NCBI GenBank assembly: GCA_964563975.1
Contig: CAZLZJ010000006.1
Coordinates: 1 to 64,000 of the forward strand
Origin: JAAYJR01 sp964563975
Lineage (GTDB): Bacteria > Bacteroidota > Bacteroidia > Bacteroidales > Prolixibacteraceae
Direction: 5' to 3'
Length of the DNA stretch: 64,000 bases
The translations under genes and the position numbers were made by a program. The notes beneath the pieces are model-generated. The model saw only the letters and a list, made by a program, of their open reading frames with translations, was not told the DNA's origin and did no database searches. Positions 8,252 to 18,039 of this stretch are shown here, in pieces (the first letter of the stretch is position 1; each line of letters opens with the position of its first letter).

Positions 8252-9283
8252 ATGAATATAGATAAATTATTAAGAAAAAACATCCGGGCTCTTCAGGCAT
8301 ACTCCTCTGCAAGAGATGAATTTACGGGTGAAGCAATTGTATACCTGGATGCAAATGAAAATCCTTTCAATCAGCCTTACAACCGCTATCCTGACCCAAA
8401 ACAGCGATTGCTGAAAAAAAAGATAGCTGCCATTAAAGGTGTCCAGAAGGAACAGGTTTTCCTGGGTAATGGAAGTGATGAACCCATTGATCTGGTTTTA
8501 CGGGCATTTTGCGAGCCGGGGAGAGACAATATCATTACAATAAACCCTACTTACGGAATGTACCAGGTAGCTGCAGACATTAATAATATTGAAGTTAAAA
8601 AAGTTCCTCTTACAGAAAAATTTGAATTGGATGCTTCGCGTATTTTATCAGAAGTTAATGAGCAAACAAAAATTATTTTTCTCTGCTCACCCAATAATCC
8701 AACCGGGAACTCTCTTCACAGTGATGAAATATTAAATATTGTCAAAAAATTTAAAGGATTGGTTGTACTGGATGAAGCATATATTGACTTTGCACCGGGA
8801 AAAACATTACTCCCGGAACTTAATAATTTTTCAAATCTGATTATCCTGCATACCTTTTCAAAAGCATGGGGAATGGCAGGGGTGAGATTGGGTATGGCCT
8901 TTGCCTCATCTGAAATAATTTCGGTATTGACAAAAATTAAATATCCCTACAACCTGAATACACTGACCCAGACTAAAGTAATGGAGCAGCTGAATAATAA
9001 AAAACAACTTAACAAATGGGTGAAATCTATTATTGCCGAAAGGCAAAAAATGGCTGAGCAGTTGAAAAAATTGCCTTTTGTTATAGAGGTCTATCCTTCT
9101 GATGCCAACTTCCTGCTTATAAAAATGCACGATGCTCATGGAATACATAACTATCTGATGGAACATGGTATTATTGTCCGGGACCGGTCAAATCTATTTC
9201 TGTGTGAGGGTAGTCTCAGATTTACAATCGGTTCACCTTCGGAAAATGAAATTCTGATTAAAGCATTAAATAATTTAGTATGA
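8252..9283 (+). CDS. hisC: Histidinol-phosphate aminotransferase
   Basis: HisC is a PLP-dependent fold-type I aminotransferase that converts imidazole acetol phosphate and glutamate to histidinol phosphate. The 343-residue protein shows YLDANENPFN near the N-terminus, the SPNNPTGN loop (146-153), VVLDEAYIDF (171-180) with the PLP-binding Asp, and the Schiff-base lysine Lys204 in HTFSKAWGMAG. The stop overlaps the hisB start (ATGA, 9280-9283), which implies translational coupling. Confidence 0.97.
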   Translation: MNIDKLLRKNIRALQAYSSARDEFTGEAIVYLDANENPFNQPYNRYPDPKQRLLKKKIAAIKGVQKEQVFLGNGSDEPIDLVLRAFCEPGRDNIITINPTYGMYQVAADINNIEVKKVPLTEKFELDASRILSEVNEQTKIIFLCSPNNPTGNSLHSDEILNIVKKFKGLVVLDEAYIDFAPGKTLLPELNNFSNLIILHTFSKAWGMAGVRLGMAFASSEIISVLTKIKYPYNLNTLTQTKVMEQLNNKKQLNKWVKSIIAERQKMAEQLKKLPFVIEVYPSDANFLLIKMHDAHGIHNYLMEHGIIVRDRSNLFLCEGSLRFTIGSPSENEILIKALNNLV

Positions 9284-10404
9284 AACAAAAAGTACTCTTT
9301 ATCGACCGTGACGGAACATTAATTTATGAACCGCAAGATGAACAGATCGACTCACTTGAAAAATTAGAGTTCATCCCGGGCGTGTTCAGAAACCTGTATA
9401 AAATAAGTAAACTATCTGAATACAAATTAGTTATTGTATCTAATCAGGATGGCTTGGGCACAAACTCCTTTCCTGAAGAGACATTTTGGCCTGCTCAAAA
9501 TAAAATGCTAAAAGCCTTTGAAAATGAAGATGTCATATTTGAAGATATACTGATCGACAGAAGTAAACCCGAAGATAATGCCCCGACAAGAAAGCCGGGT
9601 ACCGGAATGCTTGGTGAATATTTAAAAGGCGGCTTTAACCTGGCAGGAAGCTATGTGATCGGCGACAGGCTTACCGATGTTGAACTGGCGAAAAACCTTG
9701 GTGCTAAGGGTATACTGTTAGATAATGACAATTTAGCCGAACAACTGAAAGAAAAAGGGTTGGAAGAGAACTGCGTACTGATTGCAAAAAGCTGGGATGA
9801 GATATACACCTTCTTGGCAGCACCCCCGAGGGTAGTTGAAATAAAACGAAAAACAAATGAAACTGATGTGGTAATCAGACTTAACCTTGAAGGTTCGGGA
9901 GTATCGAATATATCAACGGGGCTTAAATTTTTTGATCATATGCTTAATCAAATAGGCAGGCATGCAGGAGTAGACCTGTATATTAATGTTAAAGGTGACC
10001 TTGAAGTAGACGAACATCATACAATTGAGGATACTGCTCTTGCACTGGGAGAAGCTTTCAGAAGTGCCCTTGGAAATAAAAGAGGTATTGAAAGATATGG
10101 ATTTATGCTGCCAATGGATGACTCATTAGCTACCGTGGCAATTGACTTCGGAGGGAGGCCCTGGTTAGTATGGGAAGCAGAATTTAAACGTGATATGACA
10201 GGAGATATGCCTTCAGAAATGTTTATGCACTTTTTTAAATCTTTTTCAGATGCTGCTCTCTGTAATCTCAATATTAAAGCAGAGGGAGATAATGAGCATC
10301 ATAAAATAGAAGCTATTTTTAAATCATTTTCAAAGGCATTGAAAATAGCAATCAGGCGTGATCCGGAAAACCTGCGGATCCCCACTACCAAAGGAGTTCT
10401 GTAA
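9280..10404 (+). CDS. hisB: Bifunctional histidinol-phosphatase / imidazoleglycerol-phosphate dehydratase
   Basis: This fusion catalyses dehydration of imidazoleglycerol phosphate and dephosphorylation of histidinol phosphate. The N-terminal HAD phosphatase domain (about 1-170) carries the DxD nucleophile motif FIDRDGTL (Asp9, Asp11). The C-terminal dehydratase (about 185-374) shows the manganese ligands in FDHMLNQIGRHAG (His220), DEHHTIEDTA (His246, His247) and DNEHHKIEAIF. Fusion of the two activities is usual in Bacteroidota and enterobacteria. It is the last his gene here; hisH, hisA, hisF and hisIE are not in the window. Confidence 0.97.
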   Translation: MKQKVLFIDRDGTLIYEPQDEQIDSLEKLEFIPGVFRNLYKISKLSEYKLVIVSNQDGLGTNSFPEETFWPAQNKMLKAFENEDVIFEDILIDRSKPEDNAPTRKPGTGMLGEYLKGGFNLAGSYVIGDRLTDVELAKNLGAKGILLDNDNLAEQLKEKGLEENCVLIAKSWDEIYTFLAAPPRVVEIKRKTNETDVVIRLNLEGSGVSNISTGLKFFDHMLNQIGRHAGVDLYINVKGDLEVDEHHTIEDTALALGEAFRSALGNKRGIERYGFMLPMDDSLATVAIDFGGRPWLVWEAEFKRDMTGDMPSEMFMHFFKSFSDAALCNLNIKAEGDNEHHKIEAIFKSFSKALKIAIRRDPENLRIPTTKGVL

Positions 10405-10445
10405 AATACCGGTTTTAATTTAAATTTTAGCTGCAAATTTGTAAT

Positions 10446-11213
10446 ATGGATAAAATTAAAATTTTCAAAGTAGGAGGTAAAGTGGTTGAAGACCCTGAGT
10501 CGTTAAGCAATCTGTTGGATATGTTAATAACTGTATCCGGTTATAAAATACTGGTACATGGAGGAGGCCCCGCAGCTACCAATCTTGCCAATAAACTTGG
10601 CATAAAAACTGAAATGGTAAATGGAAGGCGGATTACCGGTAAAGAGATGCTCAATGTAGTAACCATGGTTTATGCAGGGCTGATAAATAAAAATATAGTA
10701 GCCGGCTTGCAGGCAAGGGGCTGTAATGCATTGGGGCTTACCGGTGCAGACATGAATCTTATAACCGCGGTAAAACGTCCCGTGGAAGAGATTGACTATG
10801 GATTTGCAGGTGATGTAAAAAGTATTAATACCCGTGAATTACGTTTGCTTATTAATGAAAATATTGTTCCCGTGATCGCTCCCCTTACCCACGATAATAA
10901 AGGAACCCTTCTTAATACCAATGCAGATACCATTGCTTCTGCAGTGGCTGTCGAGCTGACTGCATATTTTGATGTACATCTCTTTTACTGTTTTGAAAAG
11001 AGCGGCGTTCTCCGGAATCCGGAAGATGACAGCAGTGTAATCGACTATCTCGACATGGATACCTCTATTAACTACCGTGAAGAGGGAGTAATAAGCAAGG
11101 GAATGATCCCGAAACTGGAAAATGGATTTCGTGCCAAACAAGGTGGTGTTAAAGAAGTTCTTATAACAAGTGCAGCCCAGATTGCAACGGGCAAAGGCAC
11201 AAGACTTCTCTAA
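10446..11213 (+). CDS. argB: Acetylglutamate kinase family protein
   Basis: ArgB phosphorylates the gamma-carboxyl of N-acetylglutamate in arginine synthesis. Some Bacteroidota use N-succinylated intermediates instead, so the acyl group is not certain. The 255-residue amino-acid-kinase fold shows the glycine-rich loop LVHGGGPAATNL, the segment NGRRITGKEMLNVV and the C-terminal ISKGMIPKLENG and GKGTRLL. It follows hisB after 41 nt and converges on dnaJ with only 8 nt between stop codons. No other arg gene is adjacent. Confidence 0.93.
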   Translation: MDKIKIFKVGGKVVEDPESLSNLLDMLITVSGYKILVHGGGPAATNLANKLGIKTEMVNGRRITGKEMLNVVTMVYAGLINKNIVAGLQARGCNALGLTGADMNLITAVKRPVEEIDYGFAGDVKSINTRELRLLINENIVPVIAPLTHDNKGTLLNTNADTIASAVAVELTAYFDVHLFYCFEKSGVLRNPEDDSSVIDYLDMDTSINYREEGVISKGMIPKLENGFRAKQGGVKEVLITSAAQIATGKGTRLL

Positions 11214-11221
11214 CATCAAAA

Positions 11222-12379
11222 TTAAAACATATCCTTCATCTTCTCAAAAAATGATTTTTCTTCCTCCGAGGGGCCTGTCTGAAAAGAGGAAGAACTCATT
11301 AATTTCTCAAGAATTCGCCTCTCCTCCTGACTTAACTTTTTGGGTATCCACACATGGACTCTTACAAGAAGATCTCCTTTCCCATACCCGTTCACATCAG
11401 GAAGCCCTTTACCGCGAAGCCTGAGGATTTTTTCCGGTTGAGTTCCCGGCTCAATTTTTACTTTTACCTTACTATCAACTGTGGGTATCTCGGCTGTGGT
11501 GCCAAGAGTAATTTCCGGAAAAGATAAAAACAGATTATAGATCAAGTTATTGCCATCACGCAAAAGTTCAGGGTGATCCTCCTCCTTAATTACAACAAGA
11601 AGATCCCCGCTTATACCTCCCCTGCGTGCGGCATTACCTTTACCGGAAACATTCATCTGCATGCCTTCACCGACACCGGGTGGAATATTGATTGAAATAA
11701 CCTCTTCGCCACGTACCACTCCCTCCCCTGCACAATAATGACACTTATCGGAAATAATTTTACCATCTCCCTGACAGGAAGGACAAACTGAAGTAGTTTG
11801 CATCTGCCCCAATAAGGTGTTGGTAATCCTGGTAACCCTCCCCGATCCGTGACATGTTGAACAGGTAGTGTACGAAGAGCTGTCTTTTGCGCCGGTTCCA
11901 CCGCAATTTGAACACTTTACATATTTTTTAACCTTTATCTTTTTCTCAACTCCGTTTGCTATCTCCTTAAGGTTCAACTTTACCTTAACTCTAAGGTCAG
12001 AGCCCCGGCTGACATGCCTGCGGGCAGTTTGTCCGCGTGATCCGCCAAAACCTCCAAAGCCGCCAAAATGTCCGCCGAAAATATCTCCGAAAGCCGAAAA
12101 TATATCTTCAATATCAGAAAAACCGCTAAACCCTCCACCCTGACCTGCTGAGCCGCCAACACCGGCATGCCCGAACTGATCATATCTTCCTCTTTTTTCA
12201 GGGTCACGAAGTACTTCATATGCTTCAGCTGCTTCTTTAAACTTCTCCTCAGACTCTTTATCACCCGGGTTCTTATCAGGATGATATTTAAGAGCCTGCT
12301 TCCTGTATGCTTTCTTAATCTCTTCCGAAGAAGCACTCCTGCCCACTCCCAATACTTCGTAATAATCTCTTTTTGTCAT
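11222..12379 (-). CDS. dnaJ: Molecular chaperone DnaJ (Hsp40)
   Basis: DnaJ delivers unfolded clients to DnaK and stimulates its ATPase. The 385-residue protein has a J domain at 1-70 with the HPD triad at 33-35, a Gly/Phe-rich linker (about 75-120) and a zinc domain with four CxxC pairs (CSNCGGTG, CSTCHGSG, CPSCQGDG, CHYCAGEG). Two C-terminal client-binding beta domains follow. It starts 15 nt after grpE ends, so the two form a chaperone operon; dnaK is elsewhere. No CIRCE element is visible upstream. Confidence 0.98.
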   Translation of the reverse strand: MTKRDYYEVLGVGRSASSEEIKKAYRKQALKYHPDKNPGDKESEEKFKEAAEAYEVLRDPEKRGRYDQFGHAGVGGSAGQGGGFSGFSDIEDIFSAFGDIFGGHFGGFGGFGGSRGQTARRHVSRGSDLRVKVKLNLKEIANGVEKKIKVKKYVKCSNCGGTGAKDSSSYTTCSTCHGSGRVTRITNTLLGQMQTTSVCPSCQGDGKIISDKCHYCAGEGVVRGEEVISINIPPGVGEGMQMNVSGKGNAARRGGISGDLLVVIKEEDHPELLRDGNNLIYNLFLSFPEITLGTTAEIPTVDSKVKVKIEPGTQPEKILRLRGKGLPDVNGYGKGDLLVRVHVWIPKKLSQEERRILEKLMSSSSFQTGPSEEEKSFFEKMKDMF

Positions 12380-12394
12380 CTTAGTTATAAAATT

Positions 12395-13015
12395 TTATTC
12401 GCCTACCACAACTTTGGCAAAGCGTATAACTTTATCGTTCAAGGTGTAACCCTTCTGAATCACTTCTAATATTTTCCCTTTTAACTTTTCCTCGCAGGCA
12501 GGAATCTTTGTAATTGCCTCATGAAGATCTACATTAAAATCTTTATGCAATGCTTCAATCTCCCTGACATTATTACTATTTAAAAATTCTTTAAACTTAT
12601 TATATATAAGTATGGTGCCCAGCTTAATAGAATCATCATCCGGAACATTTTTCAGTGAATCGACAGCACGCTCAAAATCATCAATCACAGGTAAAATATT
12701 TCTAAGTGCCGATTCACCGCCCGACCTGATCAAATCAGCTTTTTCGCGCAAGGTACGTTTCCGGTAATTGTCAAACTCTGCCTGAAGTCGTAAATGTTTA
12801 TCGGTTAACTCTTCTACCCTCTTCTCTAACTCTAATATTTTCAACTCACTTTTATGAGGCTTCTTTTTACTTTCTTCATGACTTTTTGATCTCTTTGTCT
12901 TTTCATGAACCACCTCCTGCGCCTCCTCTTTGCCAGGCTTATTATCTGCCAATGATGCATCGCTGCCGGAACTTTCTTTCTCTTCCGGCATACTGTTTTT
13001 TACCTCTTCCGCCAT
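12395..13015 (-). CDS. grpE: Nucleotide exchange factor GrpE
   Basis: GrpE releases ADP from DnaK and resets the chaperone cycle. The 206-residue product has a low-complexity charged N-terminus (about 1-55, rich in Glu, Lys and Ser) and a long coiled coil (about 55-110) containing LQAEFDNYRKRTLREK. A beta-rich head follows, with HEAITKIPA and the terminal VLQKGY-like segment EVIQKGYTLNDKVIRFAKVVVG. It is the first gene of the grpE-dnaJ pair. Confidence 0.96.
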   Translation of the reverse strand: MAEEVKNSMPEEKESSGSDASLADNKPGKEEAQEVVHEKTKRSKSHEESKKKPHKSELKILELEKRVEELTDKHLRLQAEFDNYRKRTLREKADLIRSGGESALRNILPVIDDFERAVDSLKNVPDDDSIKLGTILIYNKFKEFLNSNNVREIEALHKDFNVDLHEAITKIPACEEKLKGKILEVIQKGYTLNDKVIRFAKVVVGE

Positions 13016-13075
13016 GTTAATTCATTTAATTTTGCATTTTACTATATCAAATAATCTGCCATACCGGTATAAAAG

Positions 13076-13115
13076 ACAAATTGGCACCTGAAAATAAAAA
13101 AAAGCGCCAATTTGT
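13076..13115 (-). terminator. Inverted repeat between tlpA-like gene and grpE, possible terminator
   Basis: ACAAATTGGC at 13076-13085 and GCCAATTTGT at 13106-13115 form a perfect 10-bp stem with a 20-nt A-rich loop. It follows the thioredoxin-family gene on the minus strand and precedes grpE. The T-rich stretch after the stem is weak on the minus strand (CTTTTAT). A terminator or an operator for the heat-shock pair are both possible. Confidence 0.45.
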
Positions 13116-13143
13116 TACATTTTTTTGCTTAAAACAGGTGCTG

Positions 13144-13659
13144 CTACTTTAACATTCTTTCAAGAACAGCTTCAAGCTCAACCCCGCGCAAATCCCGCGC
13201 AATTATGATCCCGTTGCCGTCAATCAAAAAATTTGAAGGAATTCTTTTTATACTATAAACAGCTGCATACTTAGAGTACCATCCTTTCAGATCACTCAAA
13301 TGATATTCCCACTCCAATTTATCATCTTTCACTGCCTTTTTCCATGAAACTTCCGTTCGGTCAAGAGATACACTGAAAACGGTAAAACCTTTACCATCAG
13401 CAAAATTCCTATTTTTATATTTGTTATAAACATTAACTATTATCGGATTTTCTTTCCTGCAGGGACCACACCAGGATGCCCAAAAATCAAGCAGGACTAT
13501 CTTTTTATTACTATCCGACAATTTTATTGTCTTTCCGCTAATCGACTTACCTGTAATTTCAGGAGCTTTACTCCCTATACCAATCCCGATCCTGCTTTGC
13601 GACAGTGATACAGCCGGAGTTAGTATGGTTAATATTATAAATATTACGGATACTCTCAT
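13144..13659 (-). CDS. TlpA-like secreted thioredoxin-fold oxidoreductase
   Basis: This is a periplasmic thiol-disulfide protein of the TlpA/ResA group. ATG 13659 is preferred because it places the signal peptide MRVSVIFIILTILTPAVS at the N-terminus; ATG 13701 would add 14 residues ahead of it. After the signal come GSKAPEITGKSISG and the redox centre FWASWCGPCRKENP with a CxxC pair. The cis-Pro region is seen as IKRIPSNFLID. TlpA proteins typically reduce cytochrome c apoproteins or protect against oxidative stress; the client here is unknown. murA lies 75 nt upstream of the chosen start on the same strand. Confidence 0.85.
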   Translation of the reverse strand: MRVSVIFIILTILTPAVSLSQSRIGIGIGSKAPEITGKSISGKTIKLSDSNKKIVLLDFWASWCGPCRKENPIIVNVYNKYKNRNFADGKGFTVFSVSLDRTEVSWKKAVKDDKLEWEYHLSDLKGWYSKYAAVYSIKRIPSNFLIDGNGIIIARDLRGVELEAVLERMLK

Positions 13660-13734
13660 TAATTTTCTACAATTATCTGAAATGAACTGAGCAATGACCA
13701 CTATATCTTCATTGCTGATTGAAATTGAAGCAGC

Positions 13735-15039
13735 TCACTCTCTGGTGATTTTTGCCCCAATTTTATTAAGCCTGCTTTCAATATTTTCGTACCCCCTGTC
13801 TATCTGCTCAATATTTTCAATAATACTGACACCTTTAGCCGACAAAGCTGCAATTAAAAGAGCAATGCCTGCCCGTATATCGGGTGATGACATCTTTGTT
13901 GCCCTGAGGCAATGCTCTCTGTTCAGGCCAATAACTGTTGCCCTGTGAGGATCACATAAAATGATCCTGGCGCCCATATCAATCAGCTTATCAACAAAAA
14001 ACAGCCTGCTTTCAAACATCTTTTGATGAATCAGAACACTCCCTTTTGCCTGGATGGCAACTACTAACAAAACACTAAGAAGGTCGGGGGTCAAGCCCGG
14101 CCAGGGTGCGTCGGCAATAGTCATAATAGAACCGTCGATATAGGTTTCTATTTCATAATTCCCGGTATCCCTGACAACAATATCTCTTCCTGCCTGTTGC
14201 ACATTTACTCCAAGCTTACGAAAAGAAGCAGGGATTATTCCAAGTGTAGCCGGATCAACATTTTTTATGGTAATATCAGAGGCGGTCATTGCTGCCAGGC
14301 CAATAAAACTTCCTACTTCAATCATATCGGGCATCACTTCATGAGTGCATCCCGAAAGTTTTTCAACTCCTTCAACTGTAAGCAAATTTGAACCGACACC
14401 TGAAATGCGGGCTCCCATGGAGTTTAACATTTTACAAAGTTGCTGGATATATGGCTCACAGGCAGCATTATAAACTGTAGTAACCCCTTCAGCCAAAACA
14501 GCAGCCATCAATATATTGGCCGTACCCGTAACAGAAGCCTCTTCAAGCAACATATAAGCACCCTTCAGCTTAGGAGCTGAAACAGAGTAATACCGGTTCT
14601 TACTGTCGAAATCAAAAAGTGCACCCAGCTTTTGAAGCCCGTTAAAATGAGTGTCAATCCTGCGCCTGCCAATTTTATCCCCTCCCGGCTGCGGAATGAA
14701 TCCTTGTCCGAAGCGTGCCAATAAAGGCCCGATAATCATCACCGACCCTCTAAGGCTGACTGCCTGTATTGCATATTCAGGAGATTTAAGATAATCAATA
14801 TTTACATCTGCCGCATTAAAAAGATAACTGCCCTTCTTAAGCCGTTTCACCTTAACTCCTAACCCTTTCAGTATCTCGGTAAGGTTCAAAACATCTCTGA
14901 TCTCAGGAATATTTTCAATTGTTACATCGTCTGAGGTCAACAAGACTGCACTAATTACCTCCAAAGCTTCATTTTTTGCTCCCTGTGGTTCTAATGAACC
15001 CTCCAGATGATAACCACCTTCAATCCGGAATGATGCCAT
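13735..15039 (-). CDS. murA: UDP-N-acetylglucosamine 1-carboxyvinyltransferase (Cys-to-Asp active site)
   Basis: MurA transfers enolpyruvate from PEP to UDP-GlcNAc, the first committed step of peptidoglycan synthesis. The 434-residue protein has the family start GGYHLEGSLEPQGAKNEAL and the loop PLLARFGQGFIPQPGGDKIG. The residue matching the reactive cysteine of the E. coli enzyme (Cys115, the fosfomycin target) is Asp121 here, encoded at 14677-14679. Asp variants are known in other bacteria and are active but not alkylated by fosfomycin. It follows the DUF4290 gene after 12 nt. The function is secure. Confidence 0.96.
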   Translation of the reverse strand: MASFRIEGGYHLEGSLEPQGAKNEALEVISAVLLTSDDVTIENIPEIRDVLNLTEILKGLGVKVKRLKKGSYLFNAADVNIDYLKSPEYAIQAVSLRGSVMIIGPLLARFGQGFIPQPGGDKIGRRRIDTHFNGLQKLGALFDFDSKNRYYSVSAPKLKGAYMLLEEASVTGTANILMAAVLAEGVTTVYNAACEPYIQQLCKMLNSMGARISGVGSNLLTVEGVEKLSGCTHEVMPDMIEVGSFIGLAAMTASDITIKNVDPATLGIIPASFRKLGVNVQQAGRDIVVRDTGNYEIETYIDGSIMTIADAPWPGLTPDLLSVLLVVAIQAKGSVLIHQKMFESRLFFVDKLIDMGARIILCDPHRATVIGLNREHCLRATKMSSPDIRAGIALLIAALSAKGVSIIENIEQIDRGYENIESRLNKIGAKITRE

Positions 15040-15051
15040 TTTTAAAAGTTT

Positions 15052-15642
15052 TTATTTCTTCTTTCTCTTCTTTTTAGCAGTCTGAACTCTTATTTCTCCA
15101 AGCTTCAGGCCGGAGGGTACTTTCAGCTTATAATCCGACATCTCCTCCAGATCTTTAAAAATCTTTTCATCCTCTACCGAATCCTTGTTCCAGGCCAGAT
15201 AAAGCTTCTTCATCTGATTGGCAATCTGTTCAATCAATATACGCTGCTCGTCGCCTTCCATTTTTATAGCCGCTTCAATCATCTTGGTAATTATCAGCCC
15301 GTAATGCCTGTACTTTAACAGATTCTGGCTATATGACAATCTTGCCGGTTTTCCACGAAGTATCTCCGGCGACGGAGGATCATAAGGATAGTCGATATCT
15401 AACTTAAAGTCTGTCATTATAGCCAAGTGGTCCCATAGTTTATGCTTAAATTCAGACACATCCCGAAGATAAGGATAGAGATTGCCCATAACATCAATAA
15501 CTGTTTGTGCCGCCTTATTCCTCTTCTCTCTCTCTTCAATTGTCAAAAGGTGATCTACCATATTCTGAATATTCCTTCCATATTCCGGCATAGGCAATTT
15601 CTTTCTCATTGTATTATAATCTTTTAAAACTGACATCTTCAT
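15052..15642 (-). CDS. DUF4290 family protein
   Basis: This 196-residue protein belongs to a family restricted to Bacteroidota and of unknown function. It is mostly alpha-helical and soluble, with no signal peptide. Recognisable segments are LPMPEYGRNIQNMVDH near the N-terminus and YPYDPPSPEILRGKPARLSY in the middle, and it ends in a very basic tail (TAKKKRKKK). It sits 12 nt upstream of murA, a pairing that recurs in Bacteroidota. This suggests, but does not prove, a link to the cell envelope. Confidence 0.85.
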   Translation of the reverse strand: MKMSVLKDYNTMRKKLPMPEYGRNIQNMVDHLLTIEEREKRNKAAQTVIDVMGNLYPYLRDVSEFKHKLWDHLAIMTDFKLDIDYPYDPPSPEILRGKPARLSYSQNLLKYRHYGLIITKMIEAAIKMEGDEQRILIEQIANQMKKLYLAWNKDSVEDEKIFKDLEEMSDYKLKVPSGLKLGEIRVQTAKKKRKKK

Positions 15643-15759
15643 ATTCTTTCAACTATTTTGTAACCAATAAAAAAATCCGGTCACGATTTTTTAATTCATT
15701 ACAAAATTAATCATTTCCAAACAATAAGCAATTCCTGATTCCCTATTCCCTCTTACACT

Positions 15760-18039
15760 TTATCCAATTATCTTCAATTTTGCAAATTTCAGCAATAACT
15801 GCTTATTGCCGGCATTCTGAAAAAACACAAAAACTTTTTTATCGGATGAAACCCCTTCTACCTTTAACACTTTCCCCGTACCAAATTTTTGATGTTCTAC
15901 AATCATACCCTGAACTATTTTTCCGGGATCATCACCTTTAAAATTTTTATCAGTCGTTTCAGCATATTTAATATTATTGATTTTATTGCGGAAAATTTCA
16001 GAGCGGTAAATCCCTGAAGGTGTCTGATAACTTTCTCTCTTATTACTGCTTGAACCGTACTTATCTATATTTAAACCTTCCAAAAACTTCTTATCCAGCT
16101 CTGTCAGAAATCTGCTGGGAATACAACGGGATGGTCTTCCCCAACGGTATCTTTGATTTGCATAGCTCAGCCAGACATTCTCCTCCGCCCTGGTAAGAGC
16201 TACATAAAAAAGCCTTCGCTCCTCCTCAATAGCTTCAGCTCTTCGTTTCATATTCTGCTGTAACGAAGGAAACAGCTCTTCTTCAAGGCCAACAATAAAA
16301 ACATTCTTAAACTCCAATCCTTTTGCAGAGTGAACGGTCATCAAAGTAACTTTATCACGGTCATCATCTTTATCTGTATCCTGATCAGTAAGCAGAGATA
16401 TATTTTCCAGATAGTCGCTTAATTTACCGGATGCCCCTTCTTCAAGAGCATTCAGACTGAACTCTTTAATTGCATTTAATAACTCCTGAATATTTTCATG
16501 GCGACTAACACTTTCAGGCGATTTATCAGCACTAAGCTCCTTCAGGATACCGGTTTTTTCAGCAATTGCAACGGCTGTTGCAAAAGCATCACACTCCTTT
16601 GCAACCTCCATAAATCCACGGATCATTTCAACAAATTGTCCTAACCTTGAAATAATGCCCTTATTAAATCCTGCAATATTTTTACCGGGAAGCTCTTCCA
16701 ATATTTTCCATATTGGCAGCTCCATGCCAACGGCTGTCTCCTCAAGTCTGCCGACAGTGGTTTGTCCGATACCCCTTGACGGGATATTGATAATCCTCTT
16801 TAATGCTTCATTATCCCACGAATTCACTACTATCCGAAAAAAAGCAATTATATCCTTAATCTCTTTGCGTTGATAAAAACTTAACCCCCCATATATTTTA
16901 TAAGGAATATTGCGTCTTCGCAAAGCCTCCTCAAAAATTCTTGACTGAGCATTTGTACGATATAAAATGGCATAATCCATATTTTTATGATGATCCCGCA
17001 ATTGTGTTTCGGCTATCTCCCGGGCAACCAAAAATCCTTCTTCATTATCTGTCAATGCTGAAATAACTTTTATCGGCCGGCCTGTCTCTTTTTGGGAATA
17101 TACAGTTTTGGGAATCTGCCTTCTGTTTTTTGCTATAACACTGTTTGCTGCATTCACAATGGTCTTGGTTGACCTGTAATTCTGCTCTAACTTAAATATT
17201 TTATGATTGGGGTAATCCTGCTGAAAGCTAAGAATATTTTCAATCCTCGCCCCCCTGAAAGAGTATATACTTTGAGCATCATCACCAACAACACAAAGAT
17301 TTTGGTATCTTTTGGCAAGTTTTTTAACAATCAGATATTGCGAATAATTTGTGTCTTGATATTCATCAACCAAAATATAGCTGAAACGCTCCCGGTATTT
17401 TTCCAATATCCCGGGGTGACTGTTAAAAAGCTGATTTGTCTTCAATAGCAGATCATCAAAATCCATTGCTCCCGAAAGAAAGCTTCTCTTTGCATATTCC
17501 CGGTAAATTTCTGAAATTGCAGGCATCTTCATCGAACTGTCAATACTTGTGATTTCAATATTTTGTGCATAGGAGACAGGCGTAACCAAGCTATTTTTAG
17601 CCATCGATATTCTTGATGCCACAATACCCGGTTTATATACTTTTTCATCAAACCTGAAACTTTTAATTACACTTTTAATCAAATTTTTACTATCTGCAGC
17701 ATCAAAGATTGTAAAGTTATGAGGGTAACCTGTCGCCTCATGCTCTATTCTCAGTATACGGGCAAAAATTGAATGAAAAGTCCCCATCCAGAGGTATCCT
17801 GCCATATTCTCACCAACCACTCCGGCTATCCTTTCTTTCATTTCACGGGCAGCTTTATTTGTAAAGGTAAGAGCAAGAATGGAAGAGGGGCGCACCTCCT
17901 TTCTCAGCAAATGCGCTATGCGATAAGTTAAAACCCTGGTCTTGCCGGAACCTGCCCCTGCAATTACCAAAGCAGGACCTTCAGTGTTAACAACCGCATC
18001 ATACTGGATTTTATTTAAATCTTTTAAATAATCAAACAC
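15760..18039 (-). CDS. UvrD/PcrA-type ATP-dependent DNA helicase
   Basis: This superfamily 1A 3'-5' helicase is used in repair and replication restart. The 759-residue protein shows LNKIQYDAV (Q motif), Walker A AGAGSGKTRVL (27-37), ALTFTNKAAREMKERI (motif Ia), VDEYQDTN (motif II), VVGDDAQSIYSFRGA (motif III), LEQNYRST (motif IV), VTLMTVHSAKGLEF (motif V) and LFYVALTRAEENV (motif VI). The C-terminus has a Tudor-like tail VQHQKFGTGKV-type segment, seen as VEHQKFGTGKVLKVEG, as in PcrA. It lies 117 nt upstream of the DUF4290 gene. Confidence 0.95.
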   Translation of the reverse strand: MFDYLKDLNKIQYDAVVNTEGPALVIAGAGSGKTRVLTYRIAHLLRKEVRPSSILALTFTNKAAREMKERIAGVVGENMAGYLWMGTFHSIFARILRIEHEATGYPHNFTIFDAADSKNLIKSVIKSFRFDEKVYKPGIVASRISMAKNSLVTPVSYAQNIEITSIDSSMKMPAISEIYREYAKRSFLSGAMDFDDLLLKTNQLFNSHPGILEKYRERFSYILVDEYQDTNYSQYLIVKKLAKRYQNLCVVGDDAQSIYSFRGARIENILSFQQDYPNHKIFKLEQNYRSTKTIVNAANSVIAKNRRQIPKTVYSQKETGRPIKVISALTDNEEGFLVAREIAETQLRDHHKNMDYAILYRTNAQSRIFEEALRRRNIPYKIYGGLSFYQRKEIKDIIAFFRIVVNSWDNEALKRIINIPSRGIGQTTVGRLEETAVGMELPIWKILEELPGKNIAGFNKGIISRLGQFVEMIRGFMEVAKECDAFATAVAIAEKTGILKELSADKSPESVSRHENIQELLNAIKEFSLNALEEGASGKLSDYLENISLLTDQDTDKDDDRDKVTLMTVHSAKGLEFKNVFIVGLEEELFPSLQQNMKRRAEAIEEERRLFYVALTRAEENVWLSYANQRYRWGRPSRCIPSRFLTELDKKFLEGLNIDKYGSSSNKRESYQTPSGIYRSEIFRNKINNIKYAETTDKNFKGDDPGKIVQGMIVEHQKFGTGKVLKVEGVSSDKKVFVFFQNAGNKQLLLKFAKLKIIG

